Source: Haloglomus irregulare
GTDB taxonomy: Archaea; Halobacteriota; Halobacteria; Halobacteriales; Haloarculaceae
Direction: 5' to 3'
Assembly (NCBI RefSeq): GCF_007421925.1
Contig: NZ_QMDX01000002.1
Span: forward strand, 318,281 to 382,280
Length of the DNA stretch: 64,000 nt
Position 1 is the first letter of the stretch. Every line of letters begins with the position of its first letter. Positions 1 to 11,864 of this stretch are shown piece after piece. Made by a program: the position numbers and the translations under genes. The notes beneath the pieces were generated by a model. That model was not told the DNA's origin. It saw nothing but the letters and a program-made list of their open reading frames with translations, and ran no database searches.

Positions 1-392
1 TTCGCGGGCCCGACCACCGCGAGCAGGTCGTTCTCGTGGTCCAGCTTCACGTCGTACACGTCGAACAGCGTCGGGTCGCGGTCCGCCAGTGGGTCCCGCT
101 CGTCGACCAGCAGCGACGGGTCCGCCGGGTCCGAGATGTCGACCACCGCGAACCCGTCGGTCGTGGCGCAGTAGGCGGTCGCCCCGTCCGGCGCGGTGAC
201 GGCCTCCTTCAGGCGCTCGACTGGGAGCCGTGCCAGGACCTCCGTCCCTTCGGCCGTCGGCGTCGTCTGCCGGGGCGTGAACGTCGGGGTCGATGTCCCC
301 TGGGCGTCGGCCGCACCGGCTGCTGGCCGGGCCGGGAGGGCACCTAACCCGGCGAGCGCCCCGGACCGCCGCAGGAAGGCGCGCCGTCGCAT
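1..392 (-). CDS. LVIVD-type secreted beta-propeller protein, truncated by window edge
   Basis: Only the N-terminal 130 or so residues are inside the window; the gene runs off the left edge. The protein starts MRRRAFLRRSGALAGLGALP, a twin-arginine (Tat) signal with a short hydrophobic stretch, followed by a Thr/Pro-rich linker. The first repeat follows, containing GFAVVDISDPADP. That pattern matches the LVIVD repeats of haloarchaeal secreted propeller proteins. It is therefore probably exported folded through the Tat pathway. The ATG at 392 was chosen because the Tat motif begins there. The same frame stays open upstream to an ATG at 743, and that extension is discussed as a separate finding. 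The family call is good, but the molecular function is unknown. Confidence 0.7.
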   Translation of the reverse strand, partial: MRRRAFLRRSGALAGLGALPARPAAGAADAQGTSTPTFTPRQTTPTAEGTEVLARLPVERLKEAVTAPDGATAYCATTDGFAVVDISDPADPSLLVDERDPLADRDPTLFDVYDVKLDHENDLLAVVGPA

Positions 393-728
393 CGTCGGTC
401 GGAGGTGCGCCCCCGTTCTATCCGTTGTGGTCGTGGGCCGGCACGCTACCGGCCGCCGTCGCGGGTCCCACCCGCTCGGGGAGCCACCGTCGACCTCGAC
501 GGTCTCCTCGGACGCGTCGCTCCCGCCCCCGAAACGGACGAACAGTAGCGACGCGGCGACGGGGACGAACACGCCGACGGTCCCGAAGCGGGTCTCCGCG
601 TCAGGTCCGGCATCGGCGCCCCGTGCCCCCGGCCCGTCCCCGGCGTCATGGCCGCCGTTCGAGCGACGGCGACGGGAGCAGATCAGCCGCGCGCGGCCGT
701 TCTCCCGACGCGAAAACCCCCGGCCGTG

Positions 729-734
729 TATATA
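729..734 (+). promoter_or_regulatory. TATA box for the small ORF at 758
   Basis: A perfect TATATA lies 24-29 bp before the ATG at 758, the spacing expected for a leaderless haloarchaeal transcript. Confidence 0.55.
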
Positions 735-757
735 CGTCCGCATCCACTAGATAGCGT

Positions 758-904
758 ATGCAACCATCTCCACGCACCGACGAAACGGAGGTCCTCCGGC
801 GCGCGCTCGGCGAGGTATCGAACGCCCGGGCCCGCTACCATCTCCGACAGGCGCTGCAGTACACCGTCGCCGCGGACGTAGAGTGCGACGACCAGGCCGA
901 CTGA
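758..904 (+). CDS. Small hypothetical protein (48 aa)
   Basis: This 48-residue acidic/amphipathic protein begins MQPSPRTDETEVLRRALGEV and ends ADVECDDQAD. A TATA box lies 24-29 bp upstream of the ATG, so the gene is probably expressed as a leaderless mRNA. It has two cysteine-poor halves, no membrane segment and a predicted helical middle (ALGEVSNARARYHLRQALQY). I do not recognise the family. Support comes from the promoter spacing, the halophile-type acidic composition and the fact that it fills the gap between the flanking minus-strand genes. Confidence 0.5.
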   Translation: MQPSPRTDETEVLRRALGEVSNARARYHLRQALQYTVAADVECDDQAD

Positions 905-952
905 GGCCGACCGTTCCGCCGCGCGATCCCCCCGAAGCCCCGACCCCTCGGC

Positions 953-1558
953 TCAGTTCTCCTCCAGCGCGTCGATGGCGACGGCCGCCGCCATGATGGC
1001 CTCCCGCGGGACGTCGCCCGTGTCGCTCAGACGGACGTCGTAGCGGTCCCGGAGCGAGAACCGCTCCTCGATGGTGCCCATCTCGCGGCCCGAGGCGCCG
1101 GTGATGCTGTACGAGTGCGGAAGGATACTCAGAACCCCGACGAACTCCTTCAGCGCCATCACCGCCGCGGACTCGGACTCGATGGTGGCCCACAGCTCGC
1201 CGCCGGGCGACCGGATGCGGTAGACGTGCTTGAACAGGGTGAACTCCTTCTCGATGACGGCGAACGTCTCGCCGGAGGCCTCGTCGACGAGGTTGTAGTC
1301 CCCGGCGACGTCCATGATGTTCTGGGCCTTCACCCGGAACGCCACGTCGCCGTCAGGCGCGCTGAACGGGAAGTCCTCCTTCATCCGGAGCCGCTTCTTC
1401 CTGCCCCGGAGGACGACCCGTCCGTCCGCGTCCTCGACCGTGTACTTCGAGCGGATCAGGGCCTGCGAGACGACGTACGAGTCACCCGAGAGGTCGATGT
1501 CGCCGATGACGTCGTCCGCCTCAGCGGCCGCCGTGGTCGCGACCTCCTCGTCGGTCAT
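953..1558 (-). CDS. LURP-one-related (LOR/DUF567) family protein
   Basis: This protein of about 201 aa has the tubby-like beta-barrel pattern of LURP-one-related/scramblase-like proteins. Its strands are visible as SYVVSQALIRSKYTV, GRVVLRGRKKRLRMKEDF, ETFAVIEKEFTLFKHVYRI and ELWATIESESA, and a hydrophobic C-terminal helix (REAIMAAAVAIDAL) follows. The barrel-plus-buried-helix layout is typical of the family, whose biochemical role in archaea is unknown. The start at 1558 (MTDEEVATT) is preferred, with an in-frame ATG at 1585 as an alternative. The gene is divergent from the MaoC-type hydratase, which starts at 1653. Confidence 0.7.
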   Translation of the reverse strand: MTDEEVATTAAAEADDVIGDIDLSGDSYVVSQALIRSKYTVEDADGRVVLRGRKKRLRMKEDFPFSAPDGDVAFRVKAQNIMDVAGDYNLVDEASGETFAVIEKEFTLFKHVYRIRSPGGELWATIESESAAVMALKEFVGVLSILPHSYSITGASGREMGTIEERFSLRDRYDVRLSDTGDVPREAIMAAAVAIDALEEN

Positions 1559-1652
1559 GCCCGGCAGTCGGACGTCCCCCGGCATAGGTCTTCCCGCCGG
1601 GGGCCGCCCGCGTCGGGGGATACTTGACCGCCGGGTGCGACCGCTCGGCCAC

Positions 1653-2117
1653 ATGCGCTACTACGAGGACATGGCGGTCGGCGACGTGACCGAGCACGGC
1701 ACCTACGAGATGACGAAGGAGGAGATCATCGAGTTCGCCGAGCAGTACGACCCGCAGCCGTTCCACACCGACGAGGAGGCCGCGGAGGAGTCCATCTTCG
1801 GCTCGCTGGCGGCCTCCGGCTGGCACACCGCCAGCGCCTGTATGCGGCTGCTCGTCGACGGCGTGCTGGAGGACCAGGCGTCGCTCGGGGCCGCCGGCGT
1901 CGACGAACTGCGGTGGAAGCAGCCGGTCTACCCGGGCGACGAGCTCACCGTCCGCGTCGAGACCATCGAGAAGGAACCCCACCCCACGGACCCGACCCGT
2001 GGCCGCGTGAACTCCCGGATGACCGGGATCAACCAGGACGGCGAGGCGGTCATCTCGTGGGTCGGCCTGGGGATGGTGCAGCGGCGCGAGCCGCTGGACG
2101 AGGCCCCAGGGGAGTAG
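1653..2117 (+). CDS. MaoC-type (R)-specific enoyl-CoA hydratase-like protein
   Basis: The product is a 154-aa single hot-dog domain of the MaoC/hydratase-2 type. The motif [15 protein letters not shown] (about residues 27-41) carries the catalytic Asp and His of the family, and [18 protein letters not shown] follows as the hot-dog helix. Such proteins hydrate trans-2-enoyl-CoA to (R)-3-hydroxyacyl-CoA, feeding beta-oxidation or polyhydroxyalkanoate synthesis; the actual substrate cannot be read from the sequence. The ATG at 1653 begins [11 protein letters not shown], the conserved family start. A weak TATA-like GATACTT lies around 1619. uvrA starts 66 nt downstream on the same strand, but a functional link is not evident. 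Confidence 0.8.
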   Translation: MRYYEDMAVGDVTEHGTYEMTKEEIIEFAEQYDPQPFHTDEEAAEESIFGSLAASGWHTASACMRLLVDGVLEDQASLGAAGVDELRWKQPVYPGDELTVRVETIEKEPHPTDPTRGRVNSRMTGINQDGEAVISWVGLGMVQRREPLDEAPGE

Positions 2118-2183
2118 GCTCCCACGCCGCTCGCGAGGGCGCGACCGACAGAGGTTTTCGGGCGCCACTCCAGCCCTTCACCA

Positions 2184-5207
<3,024 letters not shown>

Positions 5208-5337
5208 GCCGGGACGGGCCCCGCTGCCGCCGGGGCCAGGTCCGAGCAGACGTAACGCGATAATTGATGATTCTGCCGGTTTATACGAGAGATCAAAGAA
5301 ATACTATTCGAAGCGGACACGGCCGATTGCTCGGTTG

Positions 5338-7161
5338 TCAGTCGATACCGTCGTGCTCGACCTCCGGCGGCGGCTCCGCCCGCGGCAGCGACAGCCGGAC
5401 GACGCTCCCGCGTGGCTCGTTGGCCTCGATGGCGATGTCGCCGCCGGCGTTGGTGACGGTCCAGCGGACGAACCAGAGGCCTAGCCCGCGGGCGTGGTCG
5501 AGCGGCGTCTCGTGGCCCCGCTCCAGCGCCTCCCGTTCGAGGTCGCCGATACCGGGGCCGTCGTCGGCGACCTCGATGACGACCGCGTCCTCCGTCGGCC
5601 CGACCCGGAGTTCGACGGCCGGGCTCTCCCGGTCGGTGTGGCTGACGGCGTTCCCCACCAGTTCGTTGAGCGCCTGCTCTATGGTGTCGCTGGCGCGACC
5701 CCAGGCGACGCCCGGCGCCTCGACATCGAACGAGGCGTCCGGGTGCCGCTCCGCGTTGTCCGCGGCGACCCGGCGGACGAGCCCGGCGATGTCGACCGGC
5801 CCGGCCTCGCCCCCGGGCTCGATGCTGTCGTGGAACTTCCGGGTCCGGTCGCTGAGCGCCAGCAGCTCCTCACCGGCCGCCTCGATGGTCGCGGCCTGCT
5901 CGGCCGGGTCGCCGGCGCCCTCGGCGATGCGCTGGGCGCGCGCGAGCACGACGTTCATCTTGTTGCGGAGGTTGTGCCGGAGCACGCGGTCGAAGACGGA
6001 GAGGCGGCGCTCGCTGTGCCGCAGTTCCGTCACGTCCCGGCAGACGCCGACGACCCCGCCGAACGTCCCGCCCTCCCGGCGGAGCGAGAGGCTGATCTGG
6101 TAGGTCAGCCGCTCGCCGTCCGCGGCCGTGACGGTGGTCTCGTGGGTCGCGCGCTCGCGGCCCGTCGTCCGCAGCTCCTCGACCAGCTCCGCCGACTCGA
6201 CGACGCTCCCCTCGGGGACGATGAGCGAGATATGGGACCCGAGCAGCGTGCTCCGGTCGTAGCCGAGCGCCGACACCATCGCGTCGTTGACGAGGGTGAA
6301 GTGGCCGTCCGCGTCGAGCTCGTAGATGGGGTCGGCCGCGGCCTGCAGCAACGCTTCGACCTGCCGCTCGCGCTCGACCTCCTCGGTCACGTCCTCCTGG
6401 AAGCCGACGTAGTGGGTGATGGCCCCGGAGCCGTCCCAGACGGGAGCGACCGTCACCCGGCTCCAGAAGACGGTGCCGTCCTTCCGGTAGTTCCGCAGTC
6501 GGACGCGGATCGATTCGCCAGCGTCGATCGCCTGCCGCAGCTTCGCGACCGGCTCCGGGTCCGTCTCCGAGCCCTGGAGGAACCGGTGGTTCCGACCAAC
6601 GTACTCCTCGGGCTCGTAGCCGGTGATGTCGGTGAACCGGCCGTTCCCGTAGATGAGGGGGTTGTCCGGCCGGGTGTAGTCGCTGATGGTGACACCGACG
6701 GCGGCCTCGTCGATGGCCCGGCGGAACAGCCGGAGCCGGTCGCGTTGGCTGGCGAGCGCCCGGGACATCGACCGGGTGCGGGCGAGCGAGTCGACGCGCG
6801 CGTCCAGTTCCATCCCGTCGGCCGGGAGTTCGACCACGCCGTCGACGACCTCGCCGAGCGCCTCCCCCAGCCACGGGGTGTCGGCCGGCTGCCCGCGCAG
6901 CAACAGCAGGACGGGGAGCTGGACCGGTTCGGCGTCGCCCCGGCGCTCGCGCAGCGCCGCTGCCGTCCGCCGGTGCCACGCCGAGTCGACGAGACAGAGG
7001 TCGAACTCGGGCCACTCCTCGTCCGGCGCCGCCGTCAGCACCTCGTACTCCTCGCGCAGCCGCTCGGCGAACAGCTCGCGGTCGCGGTCCCGGGCGACGA
7101 GCAGCAGGAGCCGGAGCTGCTCGCCCGGTGCGGCCACGTCCTCCCTGTTCGTGAGTGCCAT
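5338..7161 (-). CDS. PAS/LOV-like sensor histidine kinase lacking the LOV cysteine
   Basis: This is a soluble 607-aa sensor kinase. Residues 15-130 resemble a degenerate receiver-like domain of the bat type. Residues 145-262 are a LOV-like PAS domain (ITGYEPEEYVGRNHRFLQG, then NYRKDGTVFWSRVTVAPV and THYVGFQEDVTE), and residues 265-380 form a second PAS domain. The kinase core follows, with H-box RVLRHNLRNKMN (His396), N-box NELVGNAVSHTD and G-box ADDGPGIGD. In photoactive LOV domains the motif is GRNCRFLQG; here His192 replaces the cysteine, so classical flavin-cysteinyl photochemistry is not expected. No membrane segment is visible. It begins 5 nt after the KaiC-like gene ends, indicating an operon. 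Confidence 0.88.
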   Translation of the reverse strand: MALTNREDVAAPGEQLRLLLLVARDRDRELFAERLREEYEVLTAAPDEEWPEFDLCLVDSAWHRRTAAALRERRGDAEPVQLPVLLLLRGQPADTPWLGEALGEVVDGVVELPADGMELDARVDSLARTRSMSRALASQRDRLRLFRRAIDEAAVGVTISDYTRPDNPLIYGNGRFTDITGYEPEEYVGRNHRFLQGSETDPEPVAKLRQAIDAGESIRVRLRNYRKDGTVFWSRVTVAPVWDGSGAITHYVGFQEDVTEEVERERQVEALLQAAADPIYELDADGHFTLVNDAMVSALGYDRSTLLGSHISLIVPEGSVVESAELVEELRTTGRERATHETTVTAADGERLTYQISLSLRREGGTFGGVVGVCRDVTELRHSERRLSVFDRVLRHNLRNKMNVVLARAQRIAEGAGDPAEQAATIEAAGEELLALSDRTRKFHDSIEPGGEAGPVDIAGLVRRVAADNAERHPDASFDVEAPGVAWGRASDTIEQALNELVGNAVSHTDRESPAVELRVGPTEDAVVIEVADDGPGIGDLEREALERGHETPLDHARGLGLWFVRWTVTNAGGDIAIEANEPRGSVVRLSLPRAEPPPEVEHDGID

Positions 7162-7166
7162 CCGAC

Positions 7167-8621
7167 TCAGCTGTCCCGTTCGACCCGTTCGGGGGTCCCC
7201 GTGAGGATCCCCCGGAGCCCGGTCATCGGCTCGCCGATTTCGAGACCGTCACTGTCGATGGAGAGCTCCCGGAGCGTCGGTTCGAAGCCGCTCAGTCGCT
7301 TCTTCAGGACGCCGACCGACTTCCGTATCTCGCCCGAAAGCTCCAGGTATCGGAGGAACAGGACGGAGTCGGCCAGGTAGCTGATGTTCTCCTGGGTGGT
7401 GCTGAACTCCCCCGTGATGCGCTGTTGCTCCTCGACGAGGACGACGGTGACACCGACGTTGCGGAGGTAGCGACAGAGCGCGTGGAGGTGTTCGGTCAGG
7501 CCGTCGTCGTCGCGGAGCGAGAGGCGGTAGCCCGCGGTCCCGTCGATCATCACCAGTTCGGTGTCGTTGGCCTCGACGTCCGTCCGGACGCGGTGGGCGA
7601 ACTCGTCGGCCGAGAGGTTCATCGGCTCGACCGGGTCGATGCCGAGCAGCCCGTCCTCGATGGGCTCGTCGAGTGGGATGCCGAGCGACGCCGACCGGTG
7701 GCGGAACTGCTTGGCCGGCTCCTCGAACAGGTAGACCGTCGCGCGCTCCCCGCGGGCGGCGGACTGCCGCAGGAAGTGGCTCCCGGTGGTGGTCTTCCCG
7801 ACCCCCGACGGCCCCGTGATGAGGGCGACGGTGCCGCGCTCGATGCCGCCGCCGAGCAGCGAGTCCAGCTCGTCGACACCCGAGGAGAGCGTCTCGCTGG
7901 TGAACTCGCGGTCGTAGTCCCCGGGGACCAGCGACGGGTAGACGGTGAGACCGTCGCCGCCGATGCGCATCGCGTGCGAGCCGCCGCGGAACGTCGACCC
8001 GCGGAGCTTCTCGACCGCTATCCGGCGGCCGGTCTGCCCCCGTGAGAGCGTGATGATACCGTCCCCGAGGAACTGGAGGTCGTCGTCCGGCCGGCTGGCC
8101 GTCGGCTGCGTGGTGTACAGCGCCGTGACATCGCGGTCCTTGAGGAACGCGGTGAGCGACGCCATCTCCTGGCGGAACTGGTAGTCGTCGGGGGCGAGCT
8201 GTCGGAACTGCGTCAGCGGGTCGATGACGACCCGCTCGGGGTCGCGCTCCCGGACCGCCTCGACGATCTGCTCGGCGGGCTCCCGCCCCTCGACCTCGGC
8301 GGGCTCGAACGCGCTGTAGCTCCGGTCCTCGACGAACCGGTCCGCGGTCGGGCTCAGATCCAGGATTTCGACGCCGTCCAGGTCGAACCCTAGACTCGCC
8401 GCGTTCCGCTCGATGTCCTCGACCGGCTCCTCGAACCCGACGAACAGCGGGCGCTCCCCGGTCTCGGCCCTGGCAGTCAGGAAGTGGAGCCCGAGAATCG
8501 TCTTGCCGGTCCCCGGCGGGCCACGGAGGACGTAGGCACGCCCCGTCGGGAGGCCCCCGCCGAGGAGTTCGTCGAGGCCCGGAACCCCGGTCCCGGCGCG
8601 GTCGAAGCGCTCGTCAGCCAT
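7167..8621 (-). CDS. KaiC-like double RecA-domain ATPase
   Basis: This 484-aa RAD55/KaiC-type protein has two tandem RecA-like ATPase domains. Walker A motifs are GPPGTGKT (about residues 34-41) and GPSGVGKT (about 270-277), and the paired catalytic glutamates appear as FEEPVED and FEEPAKQ. Walker B-like strands are RVVIDPLT and ELVMIDG. KaiC is the clock ATPase of cyanobacteria, but archaeal homologues are mostly uncharacterised signalling ATPases without KaiA or KaiB. The gene directly precedes the LOV-like histidine kinase, so the pair probably forms one signalling unit. The ATG at 8621 is preferred over an in-frame GTG at 8627. An AT-rich stretch upstream (8665-8720) is a plausible promoter. 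Confidence 0.9.
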   Translation of the reverse strand: MADERFDRAGTGVPGLDELLGGGLPTGRAYVLRGPPGTGKTILGLHFLTARAETGERPLFVGFEEPVEDIERNAASLGFDLDGVEILDLSPTADRFVEDRSYSAFEPAEVEGREPAEQIVEAVRERDPERVVIDPLTQFRQLAPDDYQFRQEMASLTAFLKDRDVTALYTTQPTASRPDDDLQFLGDGIITLSRGQTGRRIAVEKLRGSTFRGGSHAMRIGGDGLTVYPSLVPGDYDREFTSETLSSGVDELDSLLGGGIERGTVALITGPSGVGKTTTGSHFLRQSAARGERATVYLFEEPAKQFRHRSASLGIPLDEPIEDGLLGIDPVEPMNLSADEFAHRVRTDVEANDTELVMIDGTAGYRLSLRDDDGLTEHLHALCRYLRNVGVTVVLVEEQQRITGEFSTTQENISYLADSVLFLRYLELSGEIRKSVGVLKKRLSGFEPTLRELSIDSDGLEIGEPMTGLRGILTGTPERVERDS

Positions 8622-8852
8622 CCTCACTGCTCTCCCTGCCGAGGGTGATTCGGAACTGCTCGACGATACATAACGTATTGTAGTAGAACAGGCCGAGCAG
8701 GAACAAAAACCTATGCGTCGCCGTCACGCGGCACGGCTCCCGTCGCGCCGGTCGCGGTCCAGCCCCGGAGAGGGGTCCGCCTGGCGGTCGTGCGTGGACC
8801 GGAGCTTTCGCAACTACCAAATACACAAGTTCCGAATGCCCCACCGATAAAC

Positions 8853-9185
8853 ATGGCCAGGCCGGAAGTTCTCGACCGAGTCAAGGAGGCGGAACGCGAG
8901 GCCGACGAGATCATCGAAGAGGCCGAAGCCGACCGCGAGGCACGGATCGCCGAGGCCCGCGAGCGAGCCGAGGAGATCCGCGAGGAGGCCCGCGCGACGG
9001 CCGAGGAACTGCGGGATGAACGCCTCGCCGAGGCGCGCGAGGAGATCGAGGCGGAGCGCGAGGCCATCATCGCGGAGGGGGAGGCCGATCGCGAGAAGTT
9101 GCAGGCCCGCGCCCGTGAGCGGATGGAACCGGCGGTCGAACGCGTGGTGGACCTGTTCGAGGAGGCGGTCGATGCTCAGACCTGA
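8853..9185 (+). CDS. atpH: A-type ATP synthase subunit H (peripheral stalk)
   Basis: This 110-aa protein is almost entirely a charged Glu/Arg/Ala coiled coil (for example EAEREADEIIEEAEADREAR), as expected for subunit H. H pairs with subunit E in the peripheral stalk that ties the catalytic head to subunit I. It is the first gene of the ATP synthase operon. An AT-rich TATA-like AAATACA lies around 8818-8826, about 30 bp upstream of the ATG. The gene overlaps the start of atpI by 14 nt, suggesting coupled translation. Confidence 0.88.
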   Translation: MARPEVLDRVKEAEREADEIIEEAEADREARIAEARERAEEIREEARATAEELRDERLAEAREEIEAEREAIIAEGEADREKLQARARERMEPAVERVVDLFEEAVDAQT

Positions 9186-11490
9186 GAAGATGGGCCGGGT
9201 CTCGGTGACGGGATCCAAGGCGGTACTGAACGACGTCGTCGAGACGGCCCACGACCTCAACCTCCTCCACCTGAGCGACTACGACGGCGGCTGGGAGGGG
9301 TTCGAGCCGGGGAGCCCGCAGGAGGGCGCCGACAGCGCCTCGGACGCGCTGGTGACCGTCCGCTCGCTCCAGTCCATCCTCGGCGTCGACGAGACGGACG
9401 CCGAGAGTCGTCCCGTGCTGCCGGACGACCTGCATGCCGAGATCGAGGAGGTCCGCACGCAGGTCAACGAGCTGGACGACCGCCGCGACGAGCTGGACGA
9501 CGAACTCCGCGGCGTCGAGGAGGAGCTGGAGACCATCCGCCCGTTCGTCGAGCTCGGCATCGACCTCGACCTGCTGGGCGGCTACGAGAACCTCTCGGTC
9601 GCCGTCGGCGAGGGCGACGAGGCGGCGGTCCGCGAGGCGATGGTCGAACAGCCGGGCGTCGATAGCCACGAGACGTTCGCCGTCGACGACGGCGAGACAC
9701 TCGCCGTCTTCGCCTATCCCGCCGTCGACATCAGCGACGCGCTGGTCGGCGCGCAGTTCACCGCCTACGAGGTGCCGGAGCCCGGCACGGCGGGCGAGGA
9801 CGTCAGTCCCGAGGGCTACGTCGATCGGCTGGAGCAGCGCCGACGCGAGCTGACCTCGAAGCTCGAGACGGTCGAGGACCGGCTGGAGGACCTCCGCGTG
9901 GAGGTCGGCGGCTTCCTGCTGGCGGCCGAGGAGCGGCTGGCGGTGCAGGTCCAGAAGGCCGAGGCGCCTCTCTCCTTCGCGACGACGGAGAACGCCTTCG
10001 TCGCCGAGGGCTGGCTCCCGTACGACGAGTACGTGGACCTGGCCGAGGGGCTCCAGGAGGCCGTCGGTGACCACGTCGACGTGGACCTGGTCGAGGTGGC
10101 GGAGTACGACGAGGACGGTCGCCCGACCGACTCCGAGGAGATCGCCGGCGGCGCCGGCGGGGTCGGCGACCCGACGGCCGCCGCGGACGGCGGCGACGAG
10201 GTGGCCGCGGACGGCGGCAGTGCGCCCGCCTCCGAGGTCGTAACCGACGGCGCGGGCGCGGACGTGGCCGACGGCGCGGGCGCGGACGTGGCGATGGGCG
10301 CCACCGGCCCGCCGGTCATCCAGAACAACCCGGCGCCGGTGCGGCCGTTCGAGGCGCTGACGAACGTCATCAACCTCCCCAAGTACGACGAGTTCGACCC
10401 GACGGTCATCGTCTTCCTGACGTTCCCGGCGTTCTTCGGGTTCATGATCGGCGACCTCGGCTACGGTCTGCTGTACATGGCAATCGGAGGGGTGCTGTAC
10501 ACGCAGGTGGAAGGCGAGGTGCTGAAGAGCCTCGGCGGCGTCGCGCTGTGGGCCGGCGGGTTCACCGCGCTGTTCGGTATCTTCTACGGCGAGATATTCG
10601 GGCTCCACACCGTCTCGACGGTGCTCTGGGAGGGGGTCGTCGGGCTGAAGAGTGCTCCCATGCACAAGGGGCTCCAGCCGGCCGACCTGGGGTACGCACA
10701 GGCGTGGATGATGCTCGTCCTCACCCTGGGCGTGCTCCACGTCGGGCTCGGCTACGTGTTCGGCTTCATCGAGGAGGCGGGCCATAGCCTCAAGGAGGCC
10801 GTGCTGGAGCACGCCTCCTGGGCGCTGCTGATGTTCGGGGTCTGGGTCTGGGTGTTCAGCCGGCACCTGGCGGCCGCCAAGCCCGACTTCCTCTACCTGG
10901 CGTTCAACGAGGTCGGGGCGACCCCGGCCTTCCTCGACCTGTCCGAAGCGGCGACGGAGACACAGGTGGCCTACGAGTTCGGCTTCGCGGGACTACCGGA
11001 GGTCGTCGGCCTGGCCGCCCTGGGCGTCGCCGCCGTCGGCTTCGTCCTGCTGGTGGCCGCGGAGGGCGGCATCGCCTTCCTCGAGAGCCTGAACGTCCTC
11101 GTGAACGTCCTCTCGTACGCCCGCATCGCCGCGGTCCTGCTGGCGAAGGCAGGGATGGCGTTCGTCGTCAATCTGCTCTTCTTCGGTGCCTACCGGGACA
11201 AGGGCGAGTTCCACTTCCTCCTCACCGAGGGGCCACAGGAGGCGCTGGCCGCCCACCCGGATGCGACGATCATGTTCCCCGGCCTGATCCACTCCGGCGT
11301 CGCCGCGGTCGTGCTGGGCTTCGTCGTGCTGGTCGTCGGGCATCTGCTGGTGCTGGTGCTCGGCATCACCAGTGCCGGCCTGCAGGCGGTGCGACTCGAG
11401 TACGTCGAGTTCTTCCAGAAGTTCTACGAGGGTGGCGGCGACGAGTACGAGCCGTTCGGCTACGAGACGCGGTTCGCTGGCGACGACTGA
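9172..11490 (+). CDS. atpI: A-type ATP synthase subunit I (membrane stator)
   Basis: Subunit I (V-type subunit a homologue) forms the ion half-channels beside the rotor ring. The 772-aa protein has a cytoplasmic N-terminal half with coiled coils (residues about 85-125 and 220-255). A low-complexity Ala/Gly/Asp linker at about residues 320-380 follows, and then a membrane half with about seven hydrophobic helices starting at TVIVFLTFPAFFGFMIGDLGYG. The helix SYARIAAVLLAKAGMAFVVN carries the conserved buried Arg expected of this subunit. The linker includes a nearly perfect 24-bp tandem duplication. The start at 9172 overlaps atpH; an in-frame ATG at 9190 is an alternative. Confidence 0.93.
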   Translation: MLRPEKMGRVSVTGSKAVLNDVVETAHDLNLLHLSDYDGGWEGFEPGSPQEGADSASDALVTVRSLQSILGVDETDAESRPVLPDDLHAEIEEVRTQVNELDDRRDELDDELRGVEEELETIRPFVELGIDLDLLGGYENLSVAVGEGDEAAVREAMVEQPGVDSHETFAVDDGETLAVFAYPAVDISDALVGAQFTAYEVPEPGTAGEDVSPEGYVDRLEQRRRELTSKLETVEDRLEDLRVEVGGFLLAAEERLAVQVQKAEAPLSFATTENAFVAEGWLPYDEYVDLAEGLQEAVGDHVDVDLVEVAEYDEDGRPTDSEEIAGGAGGVGDPTAAADGGDEVAADGGSAPASEVVTDGAGADVADGAGADVAMGATGPPVIQNNPAPVRPFEALTNVINLPKYDEFDPTVIVFLTFPAFFGFMIGDLGYGLLYMAIGGVLYTQVEGEVLKSLGGVALWAGGFTALFGIFYGEIFGLHTVSTVLWEGVVGLKSAPMHKGLQPADLGYAQAWMMLVLTLGVLHVGLGYVFGFIEEAGHSLKEAVLEHASWALLMFGVWVWVFSRHLAAAKPDFLYLAFNEVGATPAFLDLSEAATETQVAYEFGFAGLPEVVGLAALGVAAVGFVLLVAAEGGIAFLESLNVLVNVLSYARIAAVLLAKAGMAFVVNLLFFGAYRDKGEFHFLLTEGPQEALAAHPDATIMFPGLIHSGVAAVVLGFVVLVVGHLLVLVLGITSAGLQAVRLEYVEFFQKFYEGGGDEYEPFGYETRFAGDD
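10246..10293 (+). repeat. Two-copy 24-bp tandem repeat within atpI
   Basis: Units 10246-10269 and 10270-10293 are identical except for the last base. Each encodes DGAGADVA in frame. It lies in the low-complexity linker between the cytoplasmic and membrane halves of subunit I. Confidence 0.9.
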
Positions 11491-11864
11491 CTCGGCCCGT
11501 CCCCGTCCTCTCCCGTTCGTTCTCCACGGACGTTCGGGACAGTACCCGTCACTTGGACGGCGCTCACGTATCCGAGGTTCCCGACGGAGCCGAGCGATGC
11601 TGCCCGATAACGGGCGCCCGAACTCTTCGACTATCCCCCAGCGGTGTCGGGCCCAAAAACCGAGGAGGGCGGCGGGGTGCCGCCGGGGCAGCGACGAAAT
11701 GTTAGGATTATTGCATACACCTGACCGGGGGGAGTTCCCACTGCTGGGGCTGTGCGCCACGGTATCACGGGGGGCAGCATGAAAGGGTTTGAGAAGTTTT
11801 ATTGGCCGGCTACCCGCAGGGTCGAGTGCTCGGAAGCGACAATCACGGAGGAATCTCAAAACCA
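11491..11864 (+). promoter_or_regulatory. Long atpI-atpK spacer with internal promoter and leader
   Basis: This 374-nt gap holds no convincing gene. The sequence TTTTATTG at 11797-11804 is a TATA-like element, about 60 bp before the atpK ATG. A GGAGG at 11847-11851 lies 13 nt before that ATG, a Shine-Dalgarno-like site. The layout suggests an internal promoter with a leader that raises expression of the rotor-ring subunit, which is needed in many copies per complex. Confidence 0.45.
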
